Shown here one piece after another: positions 1 through 8,713 of a DNA stretch of 58,993 bases. Source of the stretch: CAZNHL01 sp964572965 (GTDB lineage: Bacteria > Bacteroidota > Bacteroidia > Cytophagales > UBA9547). Each line of letters opens with the position of its first letter. The stretch's first letter is position 1. Made by a program: the position numbers and the translations under genes. The notes under the pieces are model-generated. The model saw only the letters and a list, made by a program, of their open reading frames with translations. It was not told where the DNA came from and searched no databases. The stretch lies in the NCBI GenBank assembly GCA_964572965.1, contig CAZNHL010000017.1, positions 1-58,993 of the forward strand, in the 5' to 3' direction.

Positions 1-761
1 AGGGTGATTATGACCTGTCAAATTCTTTTGTGATCGGCGATCGCCTGACAGATGTGAAGCTGGCGGAAAATCTGGGTGCCAGAGCCATCTTTATTACTGA
101 TAATAAAGAACAGTTATTGCCGGAGCATACTGCTTTGGTGACAAATGACTGGGATGAGATTTATACTTTCCTGCGTTTGCCTGAACGTAAAGTGACGGTA
201 CACCGTCAGACGAAAGAAACGGATATTCTGATTGAACTGAATCTTGACGGTCAGGGGAAAACTGATATGCAGACAGGTTTGGGCTTTTTTGATCACATGT
301 TGGATCAGTTGGGTAAACACAGCGGTGCCGATTTAAAAGTGCACGTGAAAGGTGATTTACACATTGATGAACACCATACAATTGAGGATACTGCTTTGGC
401 TTTGGGTGAGGCATATCTGAAAGCTTTAGGTGACAAAAAAGGAATTGACCGTTATGGTTTCCTGTTGCCTATGGACGATGTGCTGGCTCAGGTAGCCATT
501 GACTTCTCTGGCCGTAACTGGCTGGTTTGGGAAGCAGAGTTCAAACGTGAAAAAATTGGTGACATGCCTACTGAAATGTTCTATCATTTCTTCAAGTCAT
601 TCACTGATACGTCTAAGTCAAACCTGAATATTAAAGTAGAAGGCGATAATGAGCATCATAAGATTGAAGCCATCTTCAAGGGGTTGGCCAAAGCAATCAA
701 AATGGCAGTACGCCGTGATGTGAACAACACACAGATTCCGAGTACTAAAGGAATATTGTAG
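1..761 (+). CDS. hisB: Bifunctional histidinol-phosphatase / imidazoleglycerol-phosphate dehydratase, 5' end cut off by the window
   Basis: The reading frame is open from the first bases of the window, so the gene begins upstream; the GTG at position 30 is internal. The first part ends a HAD-type phosphatase domain (GDRLTDVKLAENLGA, the acidic HAD motif). The rest is a complete imidazoleglycerol-phosphate dehydratase with its two metal-binding signatures, GLGFFDHMLDQLGKHSG and HIDEHHTIEDTALALGEA, and a late HHKIEAIFK motif. The fused protein carries out the sixth and eighth steps of histidine synthesis in the cytoplasm. It heads the visible part of a his operon, with hisH 86 bp downstream. 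Confidence is high; only the missing N-terminus is unknown. Confidence 0.95.
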   Translation, partial: GDYDLSNSFVIGDRLTDVKLAENLGARAIFITDNKEQLLPEHTALVTNDWDEIYTFLRLPERKVTVHRQTKETDILIELNLDGQGKTDMQTGLGFFDHMLDQLGKHSGADLKVHVKGDLHIDEHHTIEDTALALGEAYLKALGDKKGIDRYGFLLPMDDVLAQVAIDFSGRNWLVWEAEFKREKIGDMPTEMFYHFFKSFTDTSKSNLNIKVEGDNEHHKIEAIFKGLAKAIKMAVRRDVNNTQIPSTKGIL

Positions 762-847
762 ATGTTGGGTGATGGTTGTTTGTTGTTAGGGTTACTTCAT
801 TCAGACAATTAATTCACCATTTATAATTCACCATTTATAATTAAAAA
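762..847. repeat. Tandem AT-rich repeat between hisB and hisH
   Basis: The spacer holds two adjacent copies of ATTCACCATTTATAATT, at about 811-841. The second copy runs into the TTG start of hisH. No terminator is visible, so hisB and hisH are probably cotranscribed. Function is unknown. Similar short AT-rich words occur in other spacers of this window. Confidence 0.6.
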
Positions 848-1447
848 TTGGAGCTGGTAATAGTAAAATATAATGCAGGAAATATTCAGTCGGTGGAGTA
901 TGCACTCAACAGGCTTGGGATTAATCCTGTTTTGTCTGATGATCCGGCGGTAATCCGTGGGGCTGACAAGGTATTGTTCCCCGGTGTCGGTGAAGCAAGT
1001 ACTGCCATGGCTTACCTGCGTGAACGTGGGCTGGATCAGGTAATCAAAGACTTGAAGCAGCCGTTTCTTGGGATATGCCTTGGATTACAATTGATGTGTA
1101 AGCATTCGGAAGAAGGGAATACTGATTGTCTTGGTGTTTTTGATGTAAACGTGAAAAAATTCGCTTCAGAAAATGTGAAGGGAGAGCGTTTCAAAGTCCC
1201 TGAAATGGGATGGAATTCTATTGGAGAATTGAAAACGCCATTATTCAAAGGTATCAAAGACGGTTCTTTTGTATATTTTGTACATAGCTATTACGCAGAA
1301 CTAAGTGCAGATACCATTGCGACTACGACATACGTTAACCCGTTTAGCGCAGCTATTCATAAAGACAATTTCTACGCAGCACAATTCCATCCGGAAAAGA
1401 GCGCAGAAATTGGATTGCAGATGCTGAAGAACTTTATAGAAATGTAA
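848..1447 (+). CDS. hisH: Imidazole glycerol phosphate synthase, glutamine amidotransferase subunit
   Basis: This 199-aa class I glutaminase has the nucleophile elbow FLGICLGLQLM with Cys77 and the C-terminal His-x-x-Glu site in AAQFHPEKSAE. It releases ammonia from glutamine and passes it to HisF, forming imidazole glycerol phosphate and AICAR. The length matches the family. The start is TTG at 848: MELVIVKYNAGN lines up with the usual HisH N-terminus and no in-frame ATG or GTG fits better. Its partner hisF lies 2.1 kb downstream, after hisA and an envelope gene, in the same orientation. Confidence 0.96.
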   Translation: MELVIVKYNAGNIQSVEYALNRLGINPVLSDDPAVIRGADKVLFPGVGEASTAMAYLRERGLDQVIKDLKQPFLGICLGLQLMCKHSEEGNTDCLGVFDVNVKKFASENVKGERFKVPEMGWNSIGELKTPLFKGIKDGSFVYFVHSYYAELSADTIATTTYVNPFSAAIHKDNFYAAQFHPEKSAEIGLQMLKNFIEM

Positions 1448-1574
1448 TAATAGATGTTAGACATTAGATGAAAGACTTTAGATAAGAGATGGAAGTTTTC
1501 AATGTAGCTTCCTTAATATTTCAATTTTAGAATCTTTTAATCAACTCAAATATAACACATTAACACCTAAGAAA

Positions 1575-2295
1575 TTGATCGAAATAATACCTGCCATAGA
1601 CATGATTGACGGAAAGTGTGTCCGTCTTACTCAAGGAGATTATAACCAAAAAACGAGCTATCATGACCACCCATTAGAAGTGGCTAAGCGTTTCGAGGAT
1701 CATGGAATTAAACGTTTACATTTGGTTGACCTTGACGGTGCCAGAGAAAAGCGTGTGATCAATCATAAAGTTTTAGAAGAAATAGCTTCTAAAACATCAT
1801 TGAGTGTTGATTTTGGTGGCGGTATTCAGTCTGAGGAAGATATTAAAATCGTATTTGAAAGCGGTGCAAAGCAAGTTACCGGAGGTAGCATTGCAGTGAA
1901 GAATAAGGACTTGTTTGGTAAATGGCTTGAGACTTACGGTGGCGAAAAGATTATTTTAGGTACCGATACGAAAGACAAAAAAATAGCTGTTCACGGCTGG
2001 CAGGAAGTAAGTGAAATCTGGTTGTGGGATATNNNNNNNNNNGCCTAAAGGTATCAAGTATACTATTTCAACAGATGTTGCCAAAGATGGTTTACTGCAG
2101 GGGCCTTCATTCGATCTTTATAAAGAGATGGATGATAAGTATGAGAAAAAGCTGAATGTGATTGCCAGCGGTGGTGTGGCGCATATCGGTGATGTAGAGA
2201 AACTGAATGAAATGGGTGTTTATGGCGTTATTATAGGTAAAGCTATTTACGAAAACCGTATTCAGTTAAGTGAGTTGAAGCCATATCTGGTGTAA
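1575..2295 (+). CDS. hisA: Phosphoribosylformimino-AICAR isomerase, interrupted by a 10-N gap
   Basis: The TIM-barrel isomerase of histidine synthesis reads from a TTG start at 1575 (MIEIIPAIDMIDGKCVRLTQ). It has the catalytic-loop motif VDFGGGIQSEEDI, and after the gap STDVAKDGLLQGPSFDLY and VIASGGVAHIGDV. Positions 2033-2042 are N. With ten bases the two halves are out of frame. With 152 codons plus two bases before the gap and one spare base after it, an intact gene needs a true gap length divisible by three. Roughly ten residues of the loop before PKGIKYTISTD are missing compared with the family. This is almost certainly one intact gene, not a frameshifted one. Confidence 0.93.
2033..2042. 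other. Assembly gap (10 N) inside hisA
   Basis: Ten N of the same length as the two other gaps in the window, so the length is probably a placeholder. The flanks show no repeat. The gap lies in the hisA reading frame. Confidence 0.97.
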
Positions 2296-2303
2296 TTTCA
2301 TTG

Positions 2304-3557
2304 ATGAAAAAAATCGTTTTTTTATTCTTATTGTTGAATGTCGCTGCTTTTGCACAAGAGCCATCGAAAGGTCTGTCATATCGTGAGAGGCTGTTGATCC
2401 GCAATAGTGAAGTGGCAGAGCAAAATATTGCTGCAATAAATCAGATCAAGTTGATCTGTGCTAATAAGGCTTTGAAAACTTCGTCTGTTATTGTACAGTT
2501 TGACGAGATACAAAAGTATGCAGCAGCTTTAGAATATGCACTGAAGAACCAGCTGCCTCCGATTCAGAGTTATGAGAAGATAAAAAGCATAGCTGGCGAT
2601 ATTCAGATCGCAGAAAATCTTACTAAATATAGCAGTGCTGTACTTCAGGAAGCAAGTAAACTCACCTCAAAACCAGGTAAAACTCCGGAAGCTTTAATGG
2701 TTCGTTTGCAGGATTATGAAGGTCGTTTGAAGGAGACGGTAAAGAATGAAGAAACTTTTCTGAAAACAGTAGAAGAATCTAAAAAAACAGGGAAGTTTAT
2801 CTACGATGCAAGCTTGTATGAGCGTAGTGACTTACTGAGGTCTTACCTTAATTCAGGAAAGGATTTGAAAGCGGCTCTGGCTTCGGCAGATAAACCTAAA
2901 AAGTATAAGTCATTACAGACGGCAATGGATAAGTTATTGCCATTCAATTCTGCTGCAGATATTGAGTTTGTACTGAAAAATATTGATCAGAATTTCGCTG
3001 CTCAAAAAACACTGGCTACCAATCTTAAGCTGGCCGACCGTTCTTTGAACCAGATTATAGAAGGGAATTCAAATGATGATGCATGGAGGAAATTTGGGAA
3101 CAACATATCCAAAGATTTCTCAGAGAAAAACTTTGACAGGTATAAATCTTTTTTTCAAAAGAAGGAAATTTATAAAGAACAATTTGCAGAGTTTGCTGCA
3201 TTAAGTGGGGACGAACCTCAGAAAGCTTTGTCGAATGACGATTTCGATGTTTTATACAAGGTAATGCTGCACGAAAGGAAAGCTGAGTTTGATAGTGTTC
3301 TTTCTGTGTGGACGAAACGTAATATAAATTTTAAAAGTGCGATTTGTGCGAAGGCTTTTGCAGAGAAGGATGCAGAAAGCTGGGACGAAGAAGATCCTGC
3401 TTATGTAAGTGCCAATTTGTACGATGTTTATCTTTTATACAAAATAAAAGATAGTTATTTAGTGTTGGTTTATGACAATGTCAGGTTTGTAGATGCAGCA
3501 CGTAAAAGTTTTGCTTTACAAATGCCGGTATTAAAAGAATATAAAGTGAGAAAATAG
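2304..3557 (+). CDS. Uncharacterised secreted protein inside the his operon
   Basis: The protein has about 417 aa and starts with a signal peptide (MKKIVFLFLLLNVAAFAQ, cleavage after AQ likely), so it should be periplasmic or surface-bound. The body is mostly alpha-helical and rich in charged residues, without a motif I recognise. ATG at 2304 is preferred over the TTG three bases earlier. It starts 8 bp after the hisA stop and ends about 30 bp before the hisF start, so it is almost certainly cotranscribed with his genes although nothing links it to histidine synthesis. Function unknown. Confidence 0.8.
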   Translation: MKKIVFLFLLLNVAAFAQEPSKGLSYRERLLIRNSEVAEQNIAAINQIKLICANKALKTSSVIVQFDEIQKYAAALEYALKNQLPPIQSYEKIKSIAGDIQIAENLTKYSSAVLQEASKLTSKPGKTPEALMVRLQDYEGRLKETVKNEETFLKTVEESKKTGKFIYDASLYERSDLLRSYLNSGKDLKAALASADKPKKYKSLQTAMDKLLPFNSAADIEFVLKNIDQNFAAQKTLATNLKLADRSLNQIIEGNSNDDAWRKFGNNISKDFSEKNFDRYKSFFQKKEIYKEQFAEFAALSGDEPQKALSNDDFDVLYKVMLHERKAEFDSVLSVWTKRNINFKSAICAKAFAEKDAESWDEEDPAYVSANLYDVYLLYKIKDSYLVLVYDNVRFVDAARKSFALQMPVLKEYKVRK

Positions 3558-3588
3558 TGTGCTTTGGCATGCTGAAAATATAAATCTA

Positions 3589-4344
3589 TTGCTTACCAAA
3601 CGAATTATTCCCTGTCTCGACATCAAAGACGGTAAAACCGTAAAAGGTGTCAATTTCTTAGAATTAAGAGATGCCGGTGATCCGGTGGAACTGGCAAAGC
3701 TATATGCTGATCAGGGTGCTGACGAGCTGGTTTTTCTTGATATTACTGCAACAGTAGAGAAAAGGAAGACTTTGGTTGAACTGGTGAAACGTATTGCTTC
3801 AGTAATCAATATCCCATTTACGGTGGGTGGTGGCGTAACGTCAGTGGAAGATGCTTCTTTCTTATTGGCAGGTGGTGCCGACAAAGTTGCTATCAACTCA
3901 GCGGCGGTGCGTAATCCCGGTCTGATTGATGAACTGGCAAGAGAGTTTGGAAGCCAGTTTGTGGTAGTGGCTATAGATACAAAAGATTATGAAGGTAAAG
4001 CCATAGTGCACACACACGGTGGCCGTCAACCTACCACCATAGAGACTATTAAATGGGCCCGCGAAATTGAACAGCGCGGAGGTGGAGAGATATTGCTGAC
4101 TTCAATGGATCATGACGGATGCAAACAAGGCTTTGCCTGTGAACTTACCGCTGAAATTTCTTCTAAGGCCAATATCCCTGTGATTGCTTCTGGTGGAGCA
4201 GGCACTATGGAACATTTCTCAGAAGTATTTAAAAGCGGTTATGCTGATGCTGGTCTGGCCGCCAGTATATTTCACTTTAAAGAAATCGGAATACCTGAAT
4301 TGAAGGCCTATCTTCATAATAAGGAAATTCCTGTAAGAATATAA
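3589..4344 (+). CDS. hisF: Imidazole glycerol phosphate synthase, cyclase subunit
   Basis: The sequence is a typical TIM-barrel HisF: LTKRIIPCLDIKDGKTVKGVNF at the N-terminus with the first catalytic Asp, VGGGVTSVEDA, VVVAIDTKDYEGK with the second Asp-containing strand region, and VIASGGAGTMEHF. It closes the imidazole ring using ammonia from HisH. The frame stays open back to a GTG at 3559, but family N-termini begin at the LTKRIIPCLD block, so the TTG at 3589 is the likely start. One base separates its stop from the next ATG, which suggests translational coupling. Confidence 0.95.
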   Translation: MLTKRIIPCLDIKDGKTVKGVNFLELRDAGDPVELAKLYADQGADELVFLDITATVEKRKTLVELVKRIASVINIPFTVGGGVTSVEDASFLLAGGADKVAINSAAVRNPGLIDELAREFGSQFVVVAIDTKDYEGKAIVHTHGGRQPTTIETIKWAREIEQRGGGEILLTSMDHDGCKQGFACELTAEISSKANIPVIASGGAGTMEHFSEVFKSGYADAGLAASIFHFKEIGIPELKAYLHNKEIPVRI

Positions 4345-4345
4345 T

Positions 4346-5176
4346 ATGAGAAATGCGCTGAACCTCTTCTGGCAGTTGCTTATCCTTGCGGGTATGTCTA
4401 GTTGCGCATCTTCATCGGGAGATAAGAAAACAGAGGTGGTGTTTGAGCCTACAGAGGTAATGTTTCAGCAGAAATATAATTTCTACGATAAAGCAGAAGA
4501 GTTGCGTTATAATGTGAAATTAGGGATTGCAACAGGAGGTGAAATAGTTGTAAAGACAGATACATTGGTTAAGAATGTCCTTTCTGTGCCTTGCTACCAT
4601 ACTAAAATGACTGTTTCTGCAAAAGGAGCAGTTAACTGGTTTACTAATTTTCATGATGTGTTTGAAAGCTTTTCAGATACATTAACCAGGTTGCCGCTTT
4701 TATTTAAAAGGAATATTGTTGAAGGTGGTTATAAAAAAATAGAAGAAACACATTTTAACCGGAGTGAACTGAAAGCAAATGTGTCTGATCTGACAGATGC
4801 TAATAAGAAAGAAGTGAAGTCTTATACTATTTCTGCCAACATTCATGATGCTATTTCTTCTTACTTTGTATTCAGAAGCATTCCTTTTGAAGACTTGCAA
4901 GTGGGAGATACACTCAAAATGGATGTTTTCATGGAAGACAAACCTTATAACTTTGATATATTAATTTTAGGACAGGAAACTGTAAAATTTGAAAATAAGA
5001 AGGTAAATTGTTGGGTTATATCGCCATATATGGCGGGAAGCGATCTCTTTACCGGAGAAAATGGAATGAAGGCCTGGATCAGCGATGATAAAAGAAGGGC
5101 TCCATTGAAGTTTCAGGCTAAACTGCCAATTGGAACAGTAGAAGCCAAGTTGAAATCATATAAAGCATTTAGATGA
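4346..5176 (+). CDS. Putative lipoprotein, DUF3108-like
   Basis: The 276-aa protein begins with a lipoprotein signal (hydrophobic stretch ending LILAGMSSC, so Cys20 is the likely lipidated residue). The body resembles the DUF3108 family of envelope proteins: an early YNVKLGIATGGEIVVKT-like strand pair and a late KVNCWVISPYM region followed by a strand-rich tail. It starts one base after hisF and ends 48 bp before hisIE, so it sits within the his transcription unit. Its role is unknown; a structural part in outer-membrane or cell-wall maintenance is a guess from the family. Confidence 0.75.
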   Translation: MRNALNLFWQLLILAGMSSCASSSGDKKTEVVFEPTEVMFQQKYNFYDKAEELRYNVKLGIATGGEIVVKTDTLVKNVLSVPCYHTKMTVSAKGAVNWFTNFHDVFESFSDTLTRLPLLFKRNIVEGGYKKIEETHFNRSELKANVSDLTDANKKEVKSYTISANIHDAISSYFVFRSIPFEDLQVGDTLKMDVFMEDKPYNFDILILGQETVKFENKKVNCWVISPYMAGSDLFTGENGMKAWISDDKRRAPLKFQAKLPIGTVEAKLKSYKAFR

Positions 5177-5224
5177 GCCATGTGTTAATTCACAGAACCT
5201 CAAACATATTCAATTTTAATAAAG

Positions 5225-5827
5225 ATGGCCTTAAATTTCGAAAAAGCAGGAGGATTGATCCCTGTAGTAGTACAGGATAATACCACAAACAAAGTATTGA
5301 TGGTAGGCTTTATGAATGAAGAGGCCTTGGCTAAAACAAAAGCGGAAAACAAAGTTACGTTTTTCAGCCGTACTAAAAACCGCCTGTGGACCAAAGGTGA
5401 AACATCCGGTAACTTTCTGAATGTCGTAGATATATTAGAAGATTGCGATCATGATACATTGCTGATCAAATCTAATCCGGTAGGTCCTGTATGTCATACA
5501 GGTGCTGATACTTGTTTTTCAGAAACGAACAAGGGTAGTAAAACGAGCTTTATTGATTACCTGAAATCAATCATCAAATCAAGAAAGCAAAACCCTGATG
5601 ACGTTTCATATACAGCTTCGTTATTTAAAAAGGGGATTAATAAAGTAGCTCAAAAAGTAGGCGAAGAGGCTGTTGAGCTTGTAATCGAAGCAAAAGACAA
5701 CGACAAAGAGTTGTTCCTTGGCGAAGCTGCTGATTTACTTTTTCACTACCTGGTTTTGCTTGAAGCTAAGGGCTATGAACTGGACGAAGTGATCTCTGTA
5801 TTAGAAAAAAGAAATTCAAAGAAATAG
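5225..5827 (+). CDS. hisI: Bifunctional phosphoribosyl-AMP cyclohydrolase / phosphoribosyl-ATP pyrophosphatase
   Basis: Both domains of a HisIE fusion are present. Residues about 1-110 form the HisI cyclohydrolase with metal-site sequence DILEDCDHDTLLIKS and PVGPVCHTGADTCF. Residues about 112-200 form the HisE pyrophosphatase with KVGEEAVELVIEAK and GEAADLLFHYLVLL. The protein performs the second and third steps of the pathway. It starts at ATG 5225, and its stop lies 53 bp before the Nudix gene. The length of 200 aa is standard for the fusion. Confidence 0.96.
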   Translation: MALNFEKAGGLIPVVVQDNTTNKVLMVGFMNEEALAKTKAENKVTFFSRTKNRLWTKGETSGNFLNVVDILEDCDHDTLLIKSNPVGPVCHTGADTCFSETNKGSKTSFIDYLKSIIKSRKQNPDDVSYTASLFKKGINKVAQKVGEEAVELVIEAKDNDKELFLGEAADLLFHYLVLLEAKGYELDEVISVLEKRNSKK

Positions 5828-5880
5828 AATTTGTTGAAGAGAGAAATCTTTCAGATGATTTCTGGTATAACCAATTGAAT

Positions 5881-6558
5881 ATGAAGTTCTTTATCAATGA
5901 TAAGCCCTTGAAGGTGGTGGCGAGTGACAATAAGATCAAGCTGAAAAAGATTGATAATATTTTTGATTCTCGTTCTGACATCGTTCCTGATAAACTTTCA
6001 GGCCGGGTATTATTCAGGCATCCGAAATTGAGCCAGGTTGAAACCTTGGTTCGTTTGATGCACAATCAGAAACTATATAAACTGGACTCTCTGGAGTTGT
6101 TGGTACACGATGAAAAGGAAGTTGAAAAACTGATTAAAGATCAATTCGCATTTATCCATGCAGCAGGCGGCTTGGTTCAGAAGGGAGACAAGTATCTGAT
6201 GATCCATCGATGGGGGGTCTGGGATTTGCCGAAAGGAAAGTTTGATAAAGGAGAAACTGCACAACATTGTGCAATCCGGGAAGTACAGGAAGAATGCAAT
6301 ATTAGCGTAGAAATAGAGCAGAAGCTTTGTTCTATGTGGCATAGTTACACTACAAGAGGTGGTAGAAATATGCTGAAGAAAACAGATTGGTATATCATGA
6401 ATTGCCTTGATGATAGCCAAATGATGCCTCAACACGAAGAAGACATTGATATGATTAAATGGATGAGTGCCGCTGAGGTACAAGAAGCTCTGAAAGAATC
6501 ATACAATTCTATCAGATGGGTGTTCAAGAAGTATAAAAAAATAAAAGAAACTTACTAA
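5881..6558 (+). CDS. Nudix hydrolase
   Basis: The Nudix box is complete at about residues 118-140 (GKFDKGETAQHCAIREVQEE), in the pattern Gx5Ex7REUxEExGU that binds the metal for cleaving nucleoside-diphosphate linkages. About 85 residues precede the box domain. I prefer ATG 5881 to the TTG two codons upstream. The gene is the last of the his unit and is followed by a strong hairpin terminator. Substrate cannot be predicted from the sequence. Confidence 0.88.
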   Translation: MKFFINDKPLKVVASDNKIKLKKIDNIFDSRSDIVPDKLSGRVLFRHPKLSQVETLVRLMHNQKLYKLDSLELLVHDEKEVEKLIKDQFAFIHAAGGLVQKGDKYLMIHRWGVWDLPKGKFDKGETAQHCAIREVQEECNISVEIEQKLCSMWHSYTTRGGRNMLKKTDWYIMNCLDDSQMMPQHEEDIDMIKWMSAAEVQEALKESYNSIRWVFKKYKKIKETY

Positions 6559-6580
6559 GTTGGTCTTAACTATATAAGAG

Positions 6581-6609
6581 AGGCTTCCTTTAAACAGGAA
6601 GCCTTTTTA
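6581..6609 (+). terminator. Intrinsic terminator of the his operon
   Basis: A 9-bp perfect stem (AGGCTTCCT / AGGAAGCCT) with a 6-base loop is followed by TTTT, 22 bp after the Nudix stop. Confidence 0.85.
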
Positions 6610-6730
6610 CGTTTTGGGGTTGTCTGCCGAATTTTCAAGAGCATTGACTTGAGTAAAGAAAAATCCTTTTCTCGGTAGGCATATTGTAATCATTTTGAAA
6701 AGAATTACGCAGGAAACAAAGAACCGTGTA

Positions 6731-6764
6731 AAAGAAAAGGAAGCTATTTAGCTTCCTTTTCTTT
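6731..6764 (-). terminator. Terminator of the peroxiredoxin gene
   Basis: A 14-bp perfect stem (AAAGAAAAGGAAGC with its complement) and a 6-base loop lie directly at the stop of the minus-strand gene. The A/T tracts at both ends would let it work in either direction. Confidence 0.8.
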
Positions 6765-7234
6765 TAGCTTAGCGAAGCTAATACTTTGTTGATTTCTGTG
6801 AAGTTAGGAACATCACTCGCTTTTTCTAATACTTCGGCATATTGAATGCTACCTTGCTTGTCAATGATAAAGGCAGAACGCTTTGATACGCCTTTCATAC
6901 CTAAAACGAACTCATCGTACAACGTATCATATGCTTTAGAAACTTCTTTATTGAAGTCAGATAGTAGTTGGAACGATAGTTTTTGTTCTGTCTTAAATTT
7001 ATCAAGTGTAAATAAACTATCTACTGAAATACCAATAACTTCACTGTTAGCAGTAGAATATTTTGCGATATCATCTCGTACACCACATAACTCTTGTGTG
7101 CAAACGCTTGTAAAAGCTAGTGGGAAAAATAACACTAACAGATTTTTGCCTTTGAACTCTTCCAGAGATACTTCTTTCTTTTCTGTATTGTATAGCTTGA
7201 ACGAAGGTGCTTTGTCACCAATTTTGATTGCCAT
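6764..7234 (-). CDS. Peroxiredoxin, AhpE/BCP-like
   Basis: The 156-aa thioredoxin-fold peroxidase has the active site PLAFTSVCTQELC, with the peroxidatic cysteine in the T-x-x-C position and a nearby second cysteine. GDKAPSFKLYNT at the N-terminus is the usual redoxin start, and FIIDKQGSIQYAEV is the conserved late strand. It should reduce hydrogen peroxide or organic hydroperoxides in the cytoplasm. It is divergent from the typical 2-Cys AhpC at 42597 in this window. It lies downstream of the membrane-protein block but is separated from it by about 50 bp of plain AT-rich sequence in opposite reading order (it starts at 7234, upstream gene ends at 7286). Confidence 0.9.
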   Translation of the reverse strand: MAIKIGDKAPSFKLYNTEKKEVSLEEFKGKNLLVLFFPLAFTSVCTQELCGVRDDIAKYSTANSEVIGISVDSLFTLDKFKTEQKLSFQLLSDFNKEVSKAYDTLYDEFVLGMKGVSKRSAFIIDKQGSIQYAEVLEKASDVPNFTEINKVLASLS

Positions 7235-7285
7235 ATTACCCTAAATTTGAATTTTTAATAATTATTGAGTTTAAATAATATTAGG

Positions 7286-8263
7286 TTACTCTTCTAACGT
7301 TTTTCTTTTATTCAGCTCTTCCTGTTCTGTACGAAGTCTGGCTCGCTCATTACTTATTTTTAGAAAATCTATACAGGCATTTAATTCAAAGCCTATTAAA
7401 ATTACGAAAGAAATAATCATCATCCATAACATAAGAGCAATAAGTGTGCCTATAGAGCCATAAAGTTTATTATATGTTGCGAAGTTTGATAAATAGTATG
7501 AAAATCCAGTAGAGGCAATAATAATCAGAATTGTTGCTAAAGCAGCGCCATATGATAAGAAATGCCAGTGCTTGCCCGCAGATGGTCCCCAGCGATATAT
7601 AGCAGCAATAGATATATAGAGTGTAATGATTACTGTGCCATACCTGGTAATGTTGATCAGAATGATAGAGAGATGGTCATATAAAATCCCTTTTGAAATA
7701 ATAAAGCCAAGTACAACTTCTCCTATAAGGAGCAAAATAGTTGATAATATAAGAACAAAAGTGAGTACGATAGTGAGCATGAGAGCATACAATCGTTTAG
7801 TGATAAAACTACGTTTTTCAGAAGCATGGTAACATTTGTTAAAAGCTTCCATCATAGAGTTAACGCCATTCATTGCAGAGTACAGCGCCAGAATAAAACC
7901 TAAAGAAAGCAATCCGCTGCGGGGGTGGGCAATAATGTCATAGATAGTTGTAGCAACTGTATCATAAAGGCTTTGAGGCATCAGGCCTGGTAAATAGCCC
8001 ATTACTTTGGCTGTCATATCCGGAATAGGGATATAAGGAATTAAAGTGAATAAGAAGATAATTCCCGGGAATACAGAAAGCAAAAAGTTAAAAGCCATAT
8101 CATTGGCTTTAGAAGAAAGATCGTCTTTCTGAATTTGAGAGAAGAGTAGCTTTATAAGCTCGGGAAGATGTATTTTATGACGGGTTACATGTACCTTATG
8201 GTACCGGTCATTCATGTCCGTAATGAGCTTGGATTTTAGAAAATATTCCCGGATTTTTTTCAT
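7286..8263 (-). CDS. YihY/BrkB-family inner-membrane protein
   Basis: The 325-aa protein has about six hydrophobic segments and the family features: an amphipathic N-terminal region, KANDMAFNFLLSVFPGIIFLFTLIPY (alanine- and phenylalanine-rich first helix; quoted here only as its position at residues about 53-78), RSGLLSLGFILALYSA, and RWGPSAGKHW followed by a glycine-rich helix and YGSIGTLIALMLWM. Members were once misnamed ribonuclease BN. The true function is not established. The charged C-terminal tail is cytoplasmic. It starts 3 bp after the thioesterase stop, so the two genes are cotranscribed. Confidence 0.9.
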   Translation of the reverse strand: MKKIREYFLKSKLITDMNDRYHKVHVTRHKIHLPELIKLLFSQIQKDDLSSKANDMAFNFLLSVFPGIIFLFTLIPYIPIPDMTAKVMGYLPGLMPQSLYDTVATTIYDIIAHPRSGLLSLGFILALYSAMNGVNSMMEAFNKCYHASEKRSFITKRLYALMLTIVLTFVLILSTILLLIGEVVLGFIISKGILYDHLSIILINITRYGTVIITLYISIAAIYRWGPSAGKHWHFLSYGAALATILIIIASTGFSYYLSNFATYNKLYGSIGTLIALMLWMMIISFVILIGFELNACIDFLKISNERARLRTEQEELNKRKTLEE

Positions 8264-8266
8264 CTC

Positions 8267-8677
8267 TTATTGATTGAAATGAGATTCTATCGATTTTAAA
8301 ATATTGTCAGGTGCCATGCGTGGCCTGCCTGATTTCATGTCAACGAAAACAAGTGTCGTTTCTGCTACATTCAGTAATGTTTTTTGCTCATTATAAACTT
8401 CATAAGTAAAATGAAACCTTGTAGTCGGCATTTGATTGATAATGACCTTAATAGTAAGCAGGTCATCGTATTTGGCCGGACGTATATATTTAGTTTTCAT
8501 GTCCAGTACAGGAAGCATAACACCGCTATCTTCAAGTTCTTTGTAAGAAAAGCCTAAAGCACGTATCGTTTCAACACGCGCTACTTCAAAATAAGTAGCA
8601 TAGTTGCCATAATAAACATAACCCATCTGGTCTGTTTCAGCATATCTCACCCGTAATTGTACTTCGTTAATGAACAT
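8267..8677 (-). CDS. Acyl-CoA thioesterase, 4-hydroxybenzoyl-CoA thioesterase family
   Basis: At 136 aa this is a single hotdog domain. The motif VRYAETDQMGYVYYGNYATY contains the catalytic Asp of YbgC-type enzymes. It should hydrolyse short-chain or aromatic acyl-CoA esters. It sits between mltG and the YihY-type gene on the same strand, with 36 bp to mltG. YbgC-type enzymes often sit beside envelope genes, which agrees with these neighbours, but the substrate is unknown. Confidence 0.9.
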   Translation of the reverse strand: MFINEVQLRVRYAETDQMGYVYYGNYATYFEVARVETIRALGFSYKELEDSGVMLPVLDMKTKYIRPAKYDDLLTIKVIINQMPTTRFHFTYEVYNEQKTLLNVAETTLVFVDMKSGRPRMAPDNILKSIESHFNQ

Positions 8678-8713
8678 CTTATTCTGCTTTTGTATGGGAA
8701 TTTTTTGAGTTTA

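Noticed and set aside
2011..2295. Separate 94-aa gene after the hisA gap
   Set aside because: It is the C-terminal part of hisA read past placeholder N; no start exists in front of it in real sequence.
3559..3588. Ten extra residues at the HisF N-terminus
   Set aside because: The residues do not fit HisF family starts; the TTG at 3589 gives the normal LTKRIIPCLD beginning.
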